Notes: generated from the letters alone by a model not told the origin. 64,000 nucleotides of DNA from Clostridiales bacterium (GCA_015058215.1 SVCU01000002.1:62001-126000); one strand, 5' to 3'. Shown: positions 42,708 through 51,636, counted from the first letter of the stretch. Made by a program: numbers and translations.

Positions 42708-43880
42708 TTACAGCTGAGGCAGTACCCAACGCAGGATCTCGTTGCTGAGACCCTTCAGGGGAGCGCCGGACAGGTTGCAGAGCAGAATGATCCACAGGCC
42801 TTTTTCGGGCACCAGCCAGAAGCTGGAGCGGAAACCGTCGTCGCCGCCTTCGTAGCCCACAAGACCCACGCCGGCGGTACGGCGGCGGAACCAGCCCAGG
42901 CAGATCTTTTCAGAGGTGCCGGGGACTTTAGCGTGAGGGGTCCACAGTTCGTCGATGGTTTTCTGGGGGAAGACCTGGGCAGTGAGGTGGGCGGCTGCCC
43001 ATTTTTCCGCATCCATGACGGTGCCCGTCAGGGTGGAACTGGGAGCGTGGCAGCGGGTGTAAGGGAAATGGGGGATCACGGTGAAGTGATTGTTTTCGTC
43101 TTTGGTGAAGGGGGCGCAGAGATGGTCCGCGTCCTGCTCGGGGGTGAACATGGTGGCGGTGTCCATGCCCAGCGGCGCGAAGAAATACTGCCGGATGGCG
43201 TCTTCGTAGGTGAGGCCGCTGAGCCGTGCGACCAGAAGGCCGAGAAGCTCGTAGGCGATGTTGCTGTAAGCGAAGCGGGGCGCGGCGCCGGTAGCGGAAA
43301 GCGGTGCAGAGGTGCCGGAGGCAGAGGCGGTGCTATTTGCTGCTGCACTGATGGGGGCGGCAAACTGCAGGCCGGCGGGAGCCCACAAAAGATGGGCGTT
43401 CTGCACTTCGTCGGAAAGGGCGTAGCGGAGCAGAGCGCCCTCGTCGGTTTCGGGCTTGTCCCAGTGGTAATCCTGTACGTCGGGAAGGCCGGAGGTATGG
43501 GTCAGAAGGTCCAGAACGGTGGCCTGGGAAAAGCGGGGGTCTGCGGTTTTGACCTCGGGCAGATACTGCACCAGAGGGGCGGAGAGGTTCAGTTTCCCGG
43601 CATCCCGCAGCTTGATGACGGCGGCTGCGGTAAAGAGCTTGGAAACGGAAGCCATGTGGAAGCGGCTCTCCGCGGCCAGGGCCTTGCCCGGCCGCTCCAT
43701 GCCGCAAAATCTGCGCAGCACAAAAGGCGCGGCCTCCGGGTTCTGAGGGCCGCGCTCTGCGGCGGCGCTTCCCGATTCTGCCGCGCCGCCTACCCGCCCT
43801 ACGGACACCGCCAGGCCGGGCAGATCATAATAAAACTGCAGCTTATCGGCCAGCCGGCCGAACTCTTTTTCGTCGATCAT
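42708..43880 (-). CDS. Serine hydrolase of the class C beta-lactamase family
   Basis: A 390-residue protein with the Ser-x-x-Lys motif MASVSKLFT and Tyr-x-Asn as YSN (FAYSNIAYELLG). A late VGYEGGDDGF is in the KTG position. No signal peptide is seen, so it is probably cytoplasmic, an esterase or peptidase rather than a lactamase. Two inserts stand out: residues ~31-55 (GGAAESGSAAAERG), made of two adjacent palindromic elements, and an Ala/Ser/Thr-rich run (ANSTASASGTSAP) near residue 185. AGGAGG precedes ATG, which directly adjoins the stop of the upstream gene. Confidence 0.85.
   Translation of the reverse strand: MIDEKEFGRLADKLQFYYDLPGLAVSVGRVGGAAESGSAAAERGPQNPEAAPFVLRRFCGMERPGKALAAESRFHMASVSKLFTAAAVIKLRDAGKLNLSAPLVQYLPEVKTADPRFSQATVLDLLTHTSGLPDVQDYHWDKPETDEGALLRYALSDEVQNAHLLWAPAGLQFAAPISAAANSTASASGTSAPLSATGAAPRFAYSNIAYELLGLLVARLSGLTYEDAIRQYFFAPLGMDTATMFTPEQDADHLCAPFTKDENNHFTVIPHFPYTRCHAPSSTLTGTVMDAEKWAAAHLTAQVFPQKTIDELWTPHAKVPGTSEKICLGWFRRRTAGVGLVGYEGGDDGFRSSFWLVPEKGLWIILLCNLSGAPLKGLSNEILRWVLPQL
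43727..43755. repeat. Palindromic element inside the hydrolase gene, 8-bp arms, 13-nt loop
   Basis: GCGCGGCC, loop TCCGGGTTCTGAG, GGCCGCGC; in frame. Confidence 0.75.
43761..43790. repeat. Palindromic element inside the hydrolase gene, 8-bp arms, 14-nt loop
   Basis: GGCGGCGC, loop TTCCCGATTCTGCC, GCGCCGCC. It is adjacent to the previous copy, and its loop closely resembles that of the ZIP copy (CCCGATTCT shared). Confidence 0.75.
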
Positions 43881-45173
43881 TTAATCCTCCTGCAGGGTGG
43901 CGACGAAGGCCAGAAAATCGTCCATGCCGCTCTGGATGAACTCGTAGATCACCTGCTCCTTGAACAGGAACTTGCCGGAAAGGTGCAGGAAGGGTGCCAG
44001 GGCACTGCGGAACAGCTTGTTTTCCAGGTCTACAATGTCCTGCGGCGTGTAGGCGGCCACGATCAGCTGACCGAAATCGCTGACGTAATACAGGCCGTGC
44101 ACGTCCTCGTTGAGGCGGAAGACCCGCTGGTTCACGTGGTCGTTGGTCTTGTTGAACTCCAGGAACAGGCGGCCCATGTCGTGGTCCGTGCGCATGCAGC
44201 CCAGGGTGAACAGGGAAAAACTCTGCTCAAAGGGCTCCGGATCCAGCAGGATATCGAAGCTGGTCACATATTCGTCCCGGTTCAGCTGCATGGCGGCTTC
44301 TTCCGGCGTGATGCGGAAGCAGGAATTCAGCCGGGCATCCACCACCTGCAGGGCCGCGCCGTTTTCCGCGGGAGCGGCGGGGTCAGGGCAGGCACCGCTG
44401 GTGATCACTTCCATCACCGCCAGACGGTAACCGTTTTTATCTTCCAACAGGGCTTCGCAGAGGTAGGAACGGGTGCCGTCCCGATCCACGAATTCTTCGA
44501 TGGTGTTCTTGCACAGGGTGCTGGGCAGTTCCCCGGACAGGAAGGGCAGCACCGCCTTGGAAAGGGGACTCTTTTTTACGGGATTTCCGGCGGCATCGGT
44601 GCCCTTGCCATCGGAAAGGAGCCGGGCGGCGGCACCGAAATCGTGGCCGGCAATACGCATCAGGAAGTAGTGCACCAGATGGTAGTCGGAACGCAGAGGC
44701 GTACACAATTTGTTCCACAGGGCTTCTTCTTCGGCCATGGAAAGCTGCACGGGGGTGTCCAGCAGGAAAGCGTACTCGGCCCGGGGCTCTGCGATGGGAA
44801 CACCCAGCTCGCGGCTTCCTGCGGCGAACTGCTGCACCAGCGCGTAGACTTCCTTCTCGGTGAGCTTCACGTATTTGCCGCCCAGACCGCCCATGAGAGA
44901 CTGGCGCAGGATGGTCAGCTCCTGCACGTCATCGCCCCGCAGGCTGCGGTACGTCTCCAGGCCGTATTCCTCGGCATCGTAATAGAAAAATTGGTGAAAG
45001 CGATAGGGCTCGTCGTCCGCCCCGCCGGCGGGGGTCACTTCCCAGGCGACGGCAAGGGCCACCACGCCCATGAGGCGGGTGTCCGTTACTTCTGCGGTGA
45101 GAAAACGGCGCTTTTCCGGCGTTTTGGCGGGGTCGAAACCGCCCTTGATCACTGTAAATTTGCGTTCAGTCAA
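43881..45173 (-). CDS. Unknown 430-residue cytoplasmic protein
   Basis: No family is recognised. The protein has no signal peptide or membrane segment and an even, globular composition. Recognisable stretches are LGGKYVKLTEKEVYALVQQF, DYHLVHYFLMRIAGHDFGAA and FLEFNKTNDHVNQRVFRLNE. The start is a TTG at 45173 with a good ribosome binding site (AAGGAGG, 6 nt upstream). No ATG fits, and the open frame upstream (to 45674) is antisense to the next gene. Its stop adjoins the start of the serine hydrolase gene, so the two are coupled and may act together. Confidence 0.75.
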   Translation of the reverse strand: MTERKFTVIKGGFDPAKTPEKRRFLTAEVTDTRLMGVVALAVAWEVTPAGGADDEPYRFHQFFYYDAEEYGLETYRSLRGDDVQELTILRQSLMGGLGGKYVKLTEKEVYALVQQFAAGSRELGVPIAEPRAEYAFLLDTPVQLSMAEEEALWNKLCTPLRSDYHLVHYFLMRIAGHDFGAAARLLSDGKGTDAAGNPVKKSPLSKAVLPFLSGELPSTLCKNTIEEFVDRDGTRSYLCEALLEDKNGYRLAVMEVITSGACPDPAAPAENGAALQVVDARLNSCFRITPEEAAMQLNRDEYVTSFDILLDPEPFEQSFSLFTLGCMRTDHDMGRLFLEFNKTNDHVNQRVFRLNEDVHGLYYVSDFGQLIVAAYTPQDIVDLENKLFRSALAPFLHLSGKFLFKEQVIYEFIQSGMDDFLAFVATLQED

Positions 45174-45192
45174 GAGAAACCTCCTTGTGGCC

Positions 45193-45220
45193 GCGCCGCC
45201 TGCCGCAGCAACGGCGGCGC
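45193..45220. repeat. Palindromic element, 8-bp arms, 12-nt loop
   Basis: GCGCCGCC, loop TGCCGCAGCAAC, GGCGGCGC, just upstream of the ribosome binding site of the 430-residue unknown. A second hairpin (CGGCAGGC/GCCTGCCG, 45226-45245) adjoins it. Confidence 0.6.
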
Positions 45221-45333
45221 ATCCGGCGGCAGGCGGCAGCCTGCCGCGGCCTGACAATTCTATTACCAGTATATCACAGAAACGGGCCCGGGAAACTATT
45301 TTTCGAAAGTTCCTTTTCCGGGCCCGGCGGGGC

Positions 45334-45362
45334 TTTACTTTAGTACAAAAAATCGGTATAAT
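45334..45362 (+). promoter_or_regulatory. Promoter of the binding-protein gene
   Basis: TTTACT, a 17-nt spacer, TATAAT. This rules out translation starting at the ATG at 45366. Confidence 0.65.
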
Positions 45363-45398
45363 AAAATGTACTGTATAAACTGGGAGGACTTTGAGGAA

Positions 45399-46649
45399 AT
45401 GCAGAACGGCACCGTCCGCGAAAAACTGAATACCGCAGTGCGGAAACCCTCTGCCAAGGCCGCCTTCGGCCGCAGAAAAGCAGCCCCTCTGCTGCTGGCT
45501 CTGCTGCTGACCCTCATGCTGGGTCTTTCCGGCTGCGCCTCGGTACAGGCCTTCCTGGACGACGTGCAGAAGACGGACGGGCAGGAGACCGTCAAGGTGG
45601 CTCTGTTCCAGCCCCTTTCCGGCGAACAGAAGGAAGCCGCCGCCCCCGAGATCCGGGGTGTGGAGCTGGCCCACAAGCTGTACCCTGCCGTGCTGGGCAT
45701 GCCGGTGGAACTGGTTTATGCAGATAATCGATCCAGCCTAACTCACGGCCGCGAAGCCGCCGAAACCCTGGCCAAGAAGGACCCCGCAGTGGTTCTGGGA
45801 AGCTATGGCAACACCCTGAGCCTTTCCGGCCTGGATGCCTTCATCGCGGAGAAGATCCCCGTGATCAACCTGACCGGCACCAATCCGCTGCTGACCGCCG
45901 GGAGCATTTTCTCCTTCCGGGTCAGCCGGGAGGATACGGATCAGGGAAGCGCCGCCGCCCGGTTCCTGAAGGAGAACCTGCAGATTTCCAATGCGGCCGT
46001 TCTCACCGCCACCGGCGACGATTTCGGCATGGCCCTGGGGCGTACCTTCTCCGAAACCCTGGAGGATCTGGTAGATCTGGACGACCACGAAGTGCAGACC
46101 GTCACCTACATGAAGGGCTCTTCGGATTACAGCCTGCAGATCGCCGTGCTGAAGTCCTGCAAGGTGGATGCGGTGTTCCTGACCGGCACTGCCGAAGACG
46201 CCGCAGCCTTTATCAAACAGGCGAAAGCCGCAGGCCTTAGCTGGACCTTCATCGGCTCCGACGAGCTGAACACGGAAGCCTTCCTGACCGCAGCGGAAAG
46301 TGCTGCGGAAGGGGTCTATGCCATCGGCAGCTACGATCCCCTGAACCCCATCACCGAACTGGGAACCACCTTCCTGAACGCCTACCGCGAAGAATACGGT
46401 GCGGATGCGGTGCCCACGGAAGCGGAAGCCCTGGGCTTCGAAGCCTACGTTCTGTCCCTGAAGGCCATTGAGGCCGGCGGTTCCGTGGAAGGGGACAGCA
46501 TCAAGGCGGCCCTCATGCTCATGGAAACCTTCGAAGGTGTCACCGGAAACGGTGTCATGGACGAAGAAGGCGATCTGTTAAAAACCATTCCCATCCGTCA
46601 GGTAACCGGCGGCCAGCTGATTACGGCGGCCACCGTTGACCCATACTAA
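45399..46649 (+). CDS. Lipoprotein of the Leu/Ile/Val-binding (periplasmic-binding type I) family
   Basis: A 416-residue protein. A charged N-terminal tail and lipoprotein signal (LALLLTLMLGLSGC) are followed by a two-lobed ligand-binding fold: VKVALFQPLSGEQ, VVLGSYGNTLSLSG, INLTGTNPLL and VDAVFLTGTAEDAAAF. It should capture a small ligand outside the cell, often an amino acid. No permease or ATPase is encoded next to it, so it is an orphan. ATG at 45399 follows GGGAGG. The NifU-like gene follows after 42 nt. Confidence 0.85.
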   Translation: MQNGTVREKLNTAVRKPSAKAAFGRRKAAPLLLALLLTLMLGLSGCASVQAFLDDVQKTDGQETVKVALFQPLSGEQKEAAAPEIRGVELAHKLYPAVLGMPVELVYADNRSSLTHGREAAETLAKKDPAVVLGSYGNTLSLSGLDAFIAEKIPVINLTGTNPLLTAGSIFSFRVSREDTDQGSAAARFLKENLQISNAAVLTATGDDFGMALGRTFSETLEDLVDLDDHEVQTVTYMKGSSDYSLQIAVLKSCKVDAVFLTGTAEDAAAFIKQAKAAGLSWTFIGSDELNTEAFLTAAESAAEGVYAIGSYDPLNPITELGTTFLNAYREEYGADAVPTEAEALGFEAYVLSLKAIEAGGSVEGDSIKAALMLMETFEGVTGNGVMDEEGDLLKTIPIRQVTGGQLITAATVDPY

Positions 46650-46691
46650 TGTTAATCCAATCAATTTTTATTAAAGAAAGGAAGTACCATC

Positions 46692-46919
46692 ATGGCAACC
46701 AGAGAAAACATCATTGAAGCCATCGAAACCATTCGTCCTTATCTGCAGCGCGACGGCGGCGACATCGAATTCGTCGACTACACTGAAGATAAGATCGTTC
46801 TGGTGAAGCTGCAGGGCGCATGCCACGGCTGCCCCCACGCACAGGCAACCATCAAGGGCGGCGTAGAACGCATCCTGAAGGAAGCCTATCCCGAAATCGT
46901 TGCAGTAGAAGCTGTCTAA
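46692..46919 (+). CDS. NifU C-terminal domain protein
   Basis: A 75-residue protein consisting only of the NifU C-terminal (Nfu) domain: IRPYLQRDGGDIEFVDY, then the cluster-binding CxxC in GACHGCPHAQATIKGGVE. It carries and delivers [4Fe-4S] clusters. GAAAGGAAG precedes ATG. Together with the NifU/IscU-like gene at 16484 it may serve this organism's many Fe-S proteins. Confidence 0.94.
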   Translation: MATRENIIEAIETIRPYLQRDGGDIEFVDYTEDKIVLVKLQGACHGCPHAQATIKGGVERILKEAYPEIVAVEAV

Positions 46920-46941
46920 CGAACCCGAAAAGAGGACTGCA

Positions 46942-48228
46942 ATGACCAGACAGGAACGCTTGCATCAGCGAAAAAACAGGAGACGTCGGGTGAAGCCCCG
47001 CTTCTTCCTCATACTTGGCACCTTAGTACTGCTCGCAGCGCTTGCGGTCCTGCTCTGGCCTGTACTCTTCCCGCCCGAGCAGCCGGATCCCGGCCTTGAA
47101 GAGGGCGAGGGCGAACAGACACCTCCACCCGACGAAGTGGTCACCTTGGACATCCTCTGTGTGGGGGATGTCATGGTACATAAGCCCCAGATCGCGTCCC
47201 AGTACGACGAGGCAACGGGCACCTACGACTACACCAACAACTTCCAGTACGTGAAGAAGTACATTGAGGCAGCGGACCTTGCCATCTGCAACGTGGAAAC
47301 CACCTTTGCGGGCGGCGAACCCTCCGGCTATCCCTCCTTCAATGCCCCCGACGCGCTGGCCGACGCTCTCGTCTGGGCCGGTTTCGACGTGGGCATCACC
47401 AGCAACAACCACATGATCGATAAAGGCCATAAGGGCCTGATCCGCACCCTCCAGGTCCTGCGCAATGCGGGCCTTGCCACCACCGGCAGCCGCCTGGAAT
47501 GGGAAAAGGATTACACCGTCATGGATGTGGACGGCGTGCAGGTGGCCGTCATCGCCGCCACCTATGAGACCGCCATGCGCGGCACCCAGCACACCATCAA
47601 CGGCATCGGCGTTTCCAAAGCCTCGGAGCCTCTGATCAACATGTTCCGCTACGGCTCTCTGGACGAAGACCTGGCCAAGATGCAGACCCGCATCAACAAC
47701 GCCAAGGCCGACGGCGCCGACATCATCGTCTGCTATTACCACTGGGGCGAAGAATACCAGACCAGTCCCAACGAATGGCAGCAAACCATCGCACAGCGCA
47801 CCGTGGATATGGGGGCAGACATCATCTTCGCATCCCATCCCCATGTGCCGCAGGGCGTGGAATACCTGCAGAACCCCGAAGGGCGGCAGGTGCCCGTCTT
47901 CTATTCCCTGGGCAATTTCATCTCCAACCAGCGTCGTGAGACTCTGGGCGGCGATAAGTACATCCCCACGGAACAGGACCTGATGGGCCGCGTTACCGTC
48001 ACCTACAACAAGACCCAGGGCAGGGTGGAATCCGCCGAAATGGACGTCATCGGTGCCTGGGTGGACAAATATTACCAGGGCGGCAAGACCGTGTACGCGG
48101 TAGTTCCCCTGGACAAAGATCTGGAAAGCAATCCCGCGCTTCAGGCCTCCGGCCACCTGGAAAGAGCCAAGGCAGCCTTAGAGGACATCAAGAAGACCGT
48201 GGGTGAAGAATACGTATCCGCAGAATAG
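46942..48228 (+). CDS. CapA-family membrane-anchored protein
   Basis: A 428-residue protein. A basic N-terminus and one membrane helix (FFLILGTLVLLAALAVLL) are followed by a Pro/Glu linker and a CapA (PGA synthesis) metallophosphatase-like domain: CVGDVMVH, NVETTFAGG, SNNHMIDKG and ASHPHVPQG contain the metal ligands. In Bacillus CapA works in poly-gamma-glutamate capsule export; the other cap genes are absent here, so the role is uncertain. AGAGGA precedes ATG, 22 nt after the NifU gene. Confidence 0.88.
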   Translation: MTRQERLHQRKNRRRRVKPRFFLILGTLVLLAALAVLLWPVLFPPEQPDPGLEEGEGEQTPPPDEVVTLDILCVGDVMVHKPQIASQYDEATGTYDYTNNFQYVKKYIEAADLAICNVETTFAGGEPSGYPSFNAPDALADALVWAGFDVGITSNNHMIDKGHKGLIRTLQVLRNAGLATTGSRLEWEKDYTVMDVDGVQVAVIAATYETAMRGTQHTINGIGVSKASEPLINMFRYGSLDEDLAKMQTRINNAKADGADIIVCYYHWGEEYQTSPNEWQQTIAQRTVDMGADIIFASHPHVPQGVEYLQNPEGRQVPVFYSLGNFISNQRRETLGGDKYIPTEQDLMGRVTVTYNKTQGRVESAEMDVIGAWVDKYYQGGKTVYAVVPLDKDLESNPALQASGHLERAKAALEDIKKTVGEEYVSAE

Positions 48229-48234
48229 CGGACC

Positions 48235-48265
48235 GCGGCGGCCAAATTTTTCGCCCGGCCGCCGC
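48235..48265. repeat. Palindromic element, 9-bp arms, 13-nt loop
   Basis: GCGGCGGCC, loop AAATTTTTCGCCC, GGCCGCCGC, between capA and hisS. Confidence 0.8.
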
Positions 48266-48292
48266 CACTAACCAAGAAAGAAGGAACCAGTT

Positions 48293-49552
48293 ATGACCAT
48301 CAGTGCAAATCCCGTCAGAGGCACCAGAGATTATCTGCCCAAAGAAATGCGCCTGCGTGAAGCTATGCAGAACATCATCCTGAACGTCTATCAGGAAGCC
48401 GGCTTCCAGCGCATCCATACCCCCATCCTGGAAGACATCGAACGCCTGGATAAGAGCGACGGCGGCGAAAACCTGAACCTGATCTTCAAGATCCTGAAGA
48501 GAGGCCAGAAGCTGGATCTCACCAAGGAAAACCTCACCGAAAACGACCTGGCAGATGCCGGCCTGCGCTTCGACCTGACCATGCCTCTGTCCCGTTACTA
48601 TGCCAACAACCGGGCCGAACTACGAATGCCCTTCAAGGTCATCCAGATCGACCAGGTCTTCCGTGCAGAACGTCCCCAGAAGGGCCGTCTCCGCGAATTC
48701 TTCCAGTGCGACATCGACATCATTGGTGACGAGAGCAGTCGCGCCGAAACCGAGCTGATCCACACCACCGCCAAGGCCCTGAAGGCTCTGGGCTTCACCG
48801 ATTTTACCGTCCGCATCAACGACCGCCGCATCCTCACCGGCCTGATCCTCACCGCGGGCTTCCAGCCAGAAGATGTGGGCAGCGTCTGCATCACCTTCGA
48901 CAAGCTGGACAAGATCGGTGCAGAAGGGGTCAAGAAGGAACTGCTGGAAAAGGGCTATCCTGAAAACGTGGTAGAAAAGTTTGCAGGCAGCCTGCTGGCC
49001 GGCGGCATTTCCGACCTGTCCGCAGCCGGCGAGCTCTGCGGCAACCCCGAAGCCGCTGCAGGCCTTGCCGCCATCATGGACCGCGCCAAGACCCTGGCAG
49101 CCGGCTCCTACAATGTGGAATACGACCCCTCTCTGGTGCGCGGCATGGGCTACTACACCGGTACCATCTTCGAAATCGCTTCTCCCAAGTTCAAGAGCTC
49201 CATCGCAGGCGGCGGCCGCTACGACAAGATGATCGGCAAGTACCTGGGCGAAGACATCCCCGCCGTGGGCTTCTCCATCGGCTTCGAGCGCATCTTCGAG
49301 ATCCTCTCCGAAAGCGAAGAGATCCCCTTTGCTCTGGGCAAAGACCGTCTGGCACTGCTGTACAACGCAGAGGACGATTTCATCGAAGTGATCAAGAAGG
49401 CCGAAGAACTGCGTGCAGAAGGCTACGCCGTGGCCACCATGGTAAAGGCCAAGAAGCTGGGCAAACAGTTCACCAATCTTGAAAAAGATGGCTTCCTGGG
49501 TGCCCACATCCTGGGCGAAGAAGGCATCAAGATCTTCGGCGCAAGAGAATAA
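48293..49552 (+). CDS. hisS: Histidine-tRNA ligase
   Basis: A 419-residue class II aminoacyl-tRNA synthetase. Motif 2 is FRAERPQKGRLREFFQCD, and the histidine motif LVRGMGYYTGTIFEIA is followed by GGGRYDKMIGKY. The C-terminal anticodon domain is shorter than usual but continuous. The usual hisA motif reads LVRGLDYYT; here Gly-Met-Gly replaces Gly-Leu-Asp. The Asp is often functionally important, so this may be a HisS-like (HisZ) paralogue, although the full tRNA-binding domain argues for a real synthetase. GAAGGAA precedes ATG. Confidence 0.88.
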   Translation: MTISANPVRGTRDYLPKEMRLREAMQNIILNVYQEAGFQRIHTPILEDIERLDKSDGGENLNLIFKILKRGQKLDLTKENLTENDLADAGLRFDLTMPLSRYYANNRAELRMPFKVIQIDQVFRAERPQKGRLREFFQCDIDIIGDESSRAETELIHTTAKALKALGFTDFTVRINDRRILTGLILTAGFQPEDVGSVCITFDKLDKIGAEGVKKELLEKGYPENVVEKFAGSLLAGGISDLSAAGELCGNPEAAAGLAAIMDRAKTLAAGSYNVEYDPSLVRGMGYYTGTIFEIASPKFKSSIAGGGRYDKMIGKYLGEDIPAVGFSIGFERIFEILSESEEIPFALGKDRLALLYNAEDDFIEVIKKAEELRAEGYAVATMVKAKKLGKQFTNLEKDGFLGAHILGEEGIKIFGARE

Positions 49553-49560
49553 TCCATAAG

Positions 49561-49591
49561 GCGGCGGCCAGGTGCAGAATCCGGCCGCCGC
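49561..49591. repeat. Palindromic element, 9-bp arms, 13-nt loop
   Basis: GCGGCGGCC, loop AGGTGCAGAATCC, GGCCGCCGC, immediately after hisS. Arms are identical to those at 48235; loops differ. Confidence 0.8.
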
Positions 49592-49638
49592 TGCAGTGCA
49601 TTTTTGCGGCCTTGCGGCCGCGCCATACACCAAAACAA

Positions 49639-49655
49639 GCGGCCCTCCGGGCCGC
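49639..49655 (+). repeat. Short-loop GC hairpin before a ribosome binding site
   Basis: GCGGCCC, TCC, GGGCCGC. The same 17-mer occurs at 52959. It ends 2 nt before the AAGGAGG site of the fusion gene. Confidence 0.65.
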
Positions 49656-49668
49656 CCAAGGAGGAACC

Positions 49669-51633
49669 ATGCAGAGCAAAAAGCTTTGGCAGGAAAAACT
49701 GGAATCCTATCGGGAGGAAATGGTACAGTCCCTCTCGGAACTGATCGCCATCCCCAGCGTTGCTGTGGGCAGAAAGGGAGACGCTCCCTTCGGCACCGAA
49801 GTGCAGCGCGCCTTCGACTATATGCTGGATCTGGCGGAAAAGAACGAGATGGACACCGTCAACGTGGACAATTACGGTGGCCATCTGGAATTCGGCGGCT
49901 GGGTCTACGACGAAGAAGGAGACGCTGTGGATCGCAATCACGAAGCCGTGGGCATCGTCAGCCATCTGGATGTGGTACCCGTGGAAGAAAAGGACTGGGA
50001 CACGCCGCCCTTCGAAGCGACAGTGAAAGACGGACGCATTTACGGCCGCGGCAGCTCCGACGACAAAGGCCCCACCATGGCTGCATTCTACGCCATGAAG
50101 GCCCTGAAGGATGCCGGTTACCGGCCCAAGAAGCGGGTCCGCATGATCCTGGGGCTGGACGAAGAAACCAATTGGATCGGCATGAAGAAGTACCTGGAAA
50201 AGGTCACTCCCCCCGAAATGTCCATGGTACCCGACAGCAATTTCCCCGTCACCTACGCGGAAAAGGGCGTGCTGGTCTTTGAACTGGCCGCCAAGTTCGG
50301 CAAGGGCCTGCCCAAGGGCGGCACCACCCTGCGCAGCATTTCCGGCGGCACCGTGCACAATGCCGTGCCTGCTTCCGCCAGCGCACTGGTGCGGGCCGAT
50401 TCCTACGATCTGATCAAGGCCAAGGCTGCCGCTTTCCGGGAACGCACCGGCTACAGCATCCGCTGCATCGGCCGGGGCAAGAGCCTGGAACTTCTGGCTT
50501 CCGGTACCGCTGCCCACGCCGCACGGCCGCACCTGGGCCTCAACGCCATCTCCGTCCTCATGCTCTTCCTCAGCGAGATCACCGATTTCAACAACGAAGA
50601 CGTGAAGGATTTCATCCGTTTCTATAACGATCATATCGGCATGGAGTACGACGGCACGTCCATGAACTGCGCCTGCACCGACGACATCGTTGGCCCCCTC
50701 ACCTTCAACGTGGGCATCATCAAGGCCGACGAAAAGGCCGCTCAGCTGACCATCAACGTGCGCACCCCTCTGGATTGCGACGACGAACGGTTCTATACCG
50801 CCATCATGCCCATCGTGGACAAGTGGAACCTGGGCGTGGTGAAGATCGAGTTCAAGAAGGCCCACCACGTGCCCAAGGACAGCCACCTGGTGACCACCCT
50901 GATGGATGTGTACCGGGAAGCCACCGGCGACATGGAGGCACAGCCCGAAACCATGGGCGGCGCCACCTACGCCCGGTCCATTCCCAATGCAGTGGCCTTC
51001 GGTGCCGGGTTCCCCGGCGGCCCCGCAAGAGGGGCACACCAGGCCAACGAATTTGCCGTCATCGACGACCTGATGAAGGCAGCCGCCATCTACGCGGAGG
51101 CCATCTGCCGCTTAGCGGAGGCTGACGAGCCCGCAGAAGTTCTGGCCGGAACTGATAGGGAGATTCTTACCGAGGGAAAAGGCTTCGCTGCTTCTTACGT
51201 CCTGAACTCCCTGGAGGACACCGAACGGCTGGGCGCTGCCATTGCGGCAGCTGTCACCCCCGGCACCGTCATCGCTATGAACGGTGACCTGGGAGCCGGC
51301 AAGACCCACCTGACCAAGGCCATCGCCCGTGGTCTGGGCATCGAGGAGATGATCACCAGCCCCACCTTTACCCTGGTGCAGGAATACGAGAGCGGCCGCA
51401 TGCCCCTCTATCATTTCGACATTTACCGCCTGTGCAGCGAAGAAGAACTGCTGGACATCGGCTGTGAAGATTATTTCTACGGCAAGGGCCTTTCCGTGGT
51501 GGAATGGGCGGACAATGCTCCCGGCGTGCTGCCGGAAAACGCCGTCCGCATTTCCATGGAATACGGCATGGAGGAAGAGCAGCGCGTCTGCACCGTCACC
51601 GGCCTCACCCTTGCAGACTGGGAGGCGAAGTAA
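49669..51633 (+). CDS. Fusion of PepV-like M20 dipeptidase and TsaE
   Basis: A 654-residue protein in one unbroken frame. Residues 1-475 are a PepV-like M20 metallopeptidase: SHLDVVPVEEKDWDTPPF, GRGSSDDKGPTMAA, LGLDEETNW and the late RGAHQANEF. Residues ~490-654 are a complete TsaE, the ATPase of tRNA t6A37 synthesis: Walker A MNGDLGAGKTH, then SPTFTLVQEYE and YHFDIYRL. The junction has no in-frame ATG, GTG or TTG between the domains, so TsaE cannot start by itself by normal rules. tsaB, rimI and tsaD follow. AAGGAGG precedes ATG. A merged pair through a lost stop is the alternative. Confidence 0.87.
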   Translation: MQSKKLWQEKLESYREEMVQSLSELIAIPSVAVGRKGDAPFGTEVQRAFDYMLDLAEKNEMDTVNVDNYGGHLEFGGWVYDEEGDAVDRNHEAVGIVSHLDVVPVEEKDWDTPPFEATVKDGRIYGRGSSDDKGPTMAAFYAMKALKDAGYRPKKRVRMILGLDEETNWIGMKKYLEKVTPPEMSMVPDSNFPVTYAEKGVLVFELAAKFGKGLPKGGTTLRSISGGTVHNAVPASASALVRADSYDLIKAKAAAFRERTGYSIRCIGRGKSLELLASGTAAHAARPHLGLNAISVLMLFLSEITDFNNEDVKDFIRFYNDHIGMEYDGTSMNCACTDDIVGPLTFNVGIIKADEKAAQLTINVRTPLDCDDERFYTAIMPIVDKWNLGVVKIEFKKAHHVPKDSHLVTTLMDVYREATGDMEAQPETMGGATYARSIPNAVAFGAGFPGGPARGAHQANEFAVIDDLMKAAAIYAEAICRLAEADEPAEVLAGTDREILTEGKGFAASYVLNSLEDTERLGAAIAAAVTPGTVIAMNGDLGAGKTHLTKAIARGLGIEEMITSPTFTLVQEYESGRMPLYHFDIYRLCSEEELLDIGCEDYFYGKGLSVVEWADNAPGVLPENAVRISMEYGMEEEQRVCTVTGLTLADWEAK

Positions 51634-51636
51634 GCC

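Noticed and set aside
51157..51165. Independent start of tsaE at an ATT codon behind AGGGAG
   Set aside because: ATT is an extremely rare initiator and the AGGGAG touches it with no spacing, so internal initiation is unlikely.
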